64,000 nucleotides of DNA from VRUE01 sp963697915 (GTDB lineage: Bacteria > Actinomycetota > Thermoleophilia > Solirubrobacterales > 70-9). The stretch is taken from contig OY969103.1 in the NCBI GenBank assembly GCA_963697915.1, positions 2,480,001-2,544,000 on the forward strand. The letters run 5' to 3'. Position numbers and translations under genes: made by a program. Under the pieces are notes generated by a model. It was not told the DNA's origin and ran no database searches. It saw only the letters and a list, made by a program, of their open reading frames with translations. Shown in pieces: positions 61,550 through 64,000 of this stretch; the stretch's first letter is position 1, and every line of letters starts with the position of its first letter.

Positions 61550-62299
61550 ATGTCCGGGCACTCGAAGTGGTCCTCGATCAAACACAAGAAGGGCGCGGCC
61601 GACGCCAAACGCGGCAAGCTCTTCACCAAGCTGGCGCGGGCGATCACGGTTGCCGCCCGTGACGGCGGCCCCGATCCCGAGGGCAACGCGGCGCTGGCGA
61701 CCGCGATCCAGAAGGCCCGCGAAGCCTCGATGCCCAAGGACAACATCCAGCGGGCGGTCGACCGCGGCAGCGGCGTCGGCGCCGACGCGGCGGCAATCGA
61801 GAGCATCCTCTTCGAGGGCTACGGGCCGGGCGGCGTGGCCGTCTTGGTCGAGGCGCTGACCGACAACCGCAACCGCGCCAGCGCCGACATCCGCCACGCC
61901 TTCACGAAGCACAACGGCAGCCTCGGCGAGCCCGGCTCGGTCGCCTGGATCTTCGAGAAACGCGGCGTGATCACGGTCGACGGCGAGCGCTACGGCGAGG
62001 ACGACCTGATCGTCGCGATCGACGCCGGTGCCGAGGACGTGCGCGAGGAGGGGGAGACCCTGCGCGTGCTCTGCGCGGCCGGCGACCTGAGCGCGGTGCG
62101 CGAGGCGTTGGAGGCCGCCGGCGTCGAGATCCAGTCGGCCGAGGTGGCGATGGAGCCGAAAAGCGCGGTCGAGGTCAAAGGCAACGACGCGAAGTCGCTG
62201 CTCGGCCTGATCGACGCGCTCGAAGAGCACGACGACGTCAACGAGGTCCACGCCAACTTCGACATCCCCGACGACGTCCTGCAGGAGCTGGCTGCGTAG
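61550..62299 (+). CDS. YebC/PmpR family protein
   Basis: A 249-residue YebC protein: MSGHSKWSSIKHKKGAADAK, LFTKLARAITVAARDGG, NIQRAVDRGSG. The family includes transcription regulators (e.g. of ruvC operons) and, more recently, translation factors for proline-stalled ribosomes. It precedes ruvCAB as in many bacteria. Confidence 0.95.
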   Translation: MSGHSKWSSIKHKKGAADAKRGKLFTKLARAITVAARDGGPDPEGNAALATAIQKAREASMPKDNIQRAVDRGSGVGADAAAIESILFEGYGPGGVAVLVEALTDNRNRASADIRHAFTKHNGSLGEPGSVAWIFEKRGVITVDGERYGEDDLIVAIDAGAEDVREEGETLRVLCAAGDLSAVREALEAAGVEIQSAEVAMEPKSAVEVKGNDAKSLLGLIDALEEHDDVNEVHANFDIPDDVLQELAA

Positions 62300-62344
62300 C
62301 CACCCGGTGGAAGGCATCCGGCCTTCCTCCCAGAATCACTTCCC

Positions 62345-62872
62345 ATGCAAGTCGTGATGGGGATCGACCCTGGCGCGGCCAACCTCGGCTTCGGCATCGT
62401 GCGGGTCGAGGGCAGCCGCATGGTGGCGCTCGACGGCGGTGTCGTCGAGACCGCTGCCGGGGTGCCGATGGAGCGTCGCCTGGAGCGAATCCACGGCTCG
62501 CTGGCCGAGCTGATCGCCTGGCACGAGCCGGCGGCGATGGCGGTCGAGGACGTCTTCTTCGGCAAGAACGTGCAGTCGGCGATGTCGGTCGGCCAGGCAA
62601 GCGGGGTCGCGATGCTGGCCGCCGCCCAGGCCGGCGTGAGCTGCTTCGCCTACACGCCGCAGGCGATCAAGAAAGCCGTCTGCGGCAGCGGCGGCGCCGA
62701 CAAGAAGCAGGTCCAGCGCATGGTCGGGACGCTGCTCGGGCTGCCCGAGCCGCCGACCCCCGACCACGCGGCCGACGCTCTGGCGGTGGCGATCTGCCAC
62801 GGCGGCAGCGCCGGCCACCGGGCCGCGGCCGAGCGGGCGCAGGCGGCGGCGATCGCGGGGGCGGCGCGGTGA
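62345..62872 (+). CDS. ruvC: Holliday junction endonuclease RuvC
   Basis: A 175-residue resolvase: D8 in MGIDPGAANLGFG, E68 in VEDVFFGKNVQSAMSVGQA and the terminal acidic PDHAADALAVAIC. Overlaps ruvA by GTGA. Resolves branched DNA after RuvAB migration. Confidence 0.95.
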   Translation: MQVVMGIDPGAANLGFGIVRVEGSRMVALDGGVVETAAGVPMERRLERIHGSLAELIAWHEPAAMAVEDVFFGKNVQSAMSVGQASGVAMLAAAQAGVSCFAYTPQAIKKAVCGSGGADKKQVQRMVGTLLGLPEPPTPDHAADALAVAICHGGSAGHRAAAERAQAAAIAGAAR

Positions 62873-63462
62873 TCGCCGCGGTCCGCGGCGAGGTGATGGT
62901 GCGCCGCCCCGACCACGTCGTGATCGACGCGGGCGGGGTCGGCTACCGGCTCAACGTCTCGGCCGAGACGTTGAAGGCGGTGCCGGCGACCGGCAAGGAC
63001 GCCTTCCTGCACGCCGAGCTGGTCGCCCGCGAGGACTCGCTGGCGCTCTTCGGCTTCGCCTCCGAGGAGGAGCGCGACCTCTTCGTGCAGCTGGTCTCGG
63101 TCAGCGGGGTCGGGCCGAAAGTGGCGATCTCGGTCCTCTCCGGCGGGCCCGCGCGCGAGCTGCTGCGGGCGATCGCGGCCGGCGACGCGAAACGCTTCCA
63201 GGCGGCGCCGGGGATCGGCAAACGGACCTCGGAGCGGATCATCGTCGAGCTGCGCGAGAAGGTCACCGGGGCGTTGGAGGAGGAGGTGGCCACGGCGGTC
63301 GCCGAGAGCGGCGACGCCCGCGCCCTCGCCCGCGACGGCCTCGTCAACCTCGGCTACGCGCCGCTCGAGGCCGAGCAGCTGCTCGAAGGGCTCGAGGGTG
63401 GCGATGCCGAGGAGCTTCTGGCGACCGCCCTGCGCAAGGCCGGCAGCGGGAAGGGAGCATGA
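62869..63462 (+). CDS. ruvA: Holliday junction branch migration protein RuvA
   Basis: A 197-residue RuvA: OB fold (IAAVRGEVMVRRPDHVVIDA), helix-hairpin-helix VSGVGPKVAISVLSGG and APGIGKRTSERIIVEL, and C-terminal domain III. Start GTG 62869. The stop overlaps ruvB (ATGA). Confidence 0.95.
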   Translation: MIAAVRGEVMVRRPDHVVIDAGGVGYRLNVSAETLKAVPATGKDAFLHAELVAREDSLALFGFASEEERDLFVQLVSVSGVGPKVAISVLSGGPARELLRAIAAGDAKRFQAAPGIGKRTSERIIVELREKVTGALEEEVATAVAESGDARALARDGLVNLGYAPLEAEQLLEGLEGGDAEELLATALRKAGSGKGA

Positions 63463-64000
63463 GCGAGAAGCGGATCAGGACGCCGGGGATCGACGGCGAG
63501 CCGGTGCCGGTCGATGCCGAGGTGCGGGTCCACGATGCCCGCCAGGACATCGTCGACGAGGACCTCGACCGCTCGCTGCGGCCACCCAACCTCACCGACT
63601 TCGTCAACCAGGAACAGGTCACCGAGCAGCTGGCGATCTTCATCGAGGCGGCGCGCGGCCGCGGCGAGCCGCTCGACCACGTCCTGCTCGCCGGGCCGCC
63701 CGGGCTCGGCAAGACCTCGCTCGCCCACATCGTCGCCGCCGAGATGGAGGTGCCTCTGGTGCAGACCGCCGGGCCGGCGCTCGAGCGCAAGGCCGACGTC
63801 GCCTCCTTCCTCACCTCGCTGGAGCCGGGCAGCGTCTTCTTCGTCGACGAGATCCACCGCCTCGGCCGCGCGGTCGAGGAGACGCTCTACCCGGCGATGG
63901 AGGACGGCGAGCTGCCGGTCGTGCTCGGCCAGGGCGCGGGCGCCCGCACGGTCACGCTGCCGCTGCCGCCCTTCACCCTGATCGGCGCCACCACCCGCGC
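63459..64000 (+). CDS. ruvB: RuvB helicase, truncated by window end
   Basis: The first 180 residues of RuvB (about 350 total). Walker A GPPGLGKT (79-86), Walker B FFVDEIHRL, and the RuvB-specific MEDGELPVVLGQGAGARTV ... LIGATTR. The 3' part is outside the window. Confidence 0.96.
   Translation, partial: MSEKRIRTPGIDGEPVPVDAEVRVHDARQDIVDEDLDRSLRPPNLTDFVNQEQVTEQLAIFIEAARGRGEPLDHVLLAGPPGLGKTSLAHIVAAEMEVPLVQTAGPALERKADVASFLTSLEPGSVFFVDEIHRLGRAVEETLYPAMEDGELPVVLGQGAGARTVTLPLPPFTLIGATTR

Overview
The window is GC-rich (about 70%), densely coded chromosomal DNA. The order tlyA-nadK-recN-steA-steB-(MraY-like)-pyrG-xerD, the GTG starts, and the pdxS-pdxT ... yebC-ruvC-ruvA-ruvB block point to an actinobacterium. 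The paralogous style of the unknown proteins and the complete phthalate/protocatechuate-type cluster fit the class Thermoleophilia (Solirubrobacterales) best. This placement is an inference, with no 16S rRNA or marker tree behind it.

Layout. (1) 1-4030: small accessory genes: a saccharopine-dehydrogenase-like protein with an upstream ArsR-SRPBCC fusion regulator, a glutaredoxin/GST-like protein, a DUF1330 protein, a membrane protein and a frameshifted nitroreductase. A 350-base, AT-richer non-coding stretch follows. (2) 4430-20295: housekeeping run on the + strand covering rRNA methylation, NAD kinase, DNA repair (recN, mutM, recO), envelope/division (steA, steB), pyrG, a peptidase, xerD, dgt, dnaG and tRNA-Asn. 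(3) 20302-29578: mixed accessory genes: glycosyltransferase, SDR, thioredoxin-like lipoprotein, Hpt protein, a CAT-anticodon tRNA overlapped by a CDS, a DUF3999/DUF2339 pair, TetR and a histidine phosphatase. (4) 29786-32887: a lone, lower-GC gene for a 1033-residue WD40-GTPase-zinc ribbon-TIR protein, probably a STAND/Roco-like defence or signalling protein. (5) 33062-37347: SDR-phosphotransferase-DUF6285-acyl-CoA dehydrogenase operon, then SET-domain and zincin genes. (6) 37384-51309: catabolic region on the - strand. A P450 sits behind a perfect 26-bp palindrome. Next is an operon with NTF2-like, homogentisate-dioxygenase-like, PPOX-like and hydrolase genes. A long operon then runs from a Rieske dioxygenase through a diol dehydrogenase and a class II aldolase-type decarboxylase into pcaH, pcaG, pcaB and fused pcaD-pcaC, with a divergent LysR gene. 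It reads as an aromatic diacid (phthalate-like) to protocatechuate to 3-oxoadipate route. (7) 51411-58380: cell-surface and unknown proteins, a Ser/Thr kinase and a MurR/RpiR regulator. (8) 58511-64000: pdxS-pdxT (PLP synthesis), an M29 aminopeptidase, yebC and ruvCAB; ruvB is cut by the window end.

The most unusual non-gene structure is several families of short dispersed elements. One encodes a 22-23 residue peptide (begins MSAERPSVHIW) and sits between operon genes with start/stop overlaps on its borders, three times. A second is a hairpin element present three times, once in frame inside a kinase gene. A third is a terminally inverted 90-116-bp element present twice, once supplying the last codons of pyrG. 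Single long perfect hairpins also lie inside the DUF3866 and DUF3999 genes.
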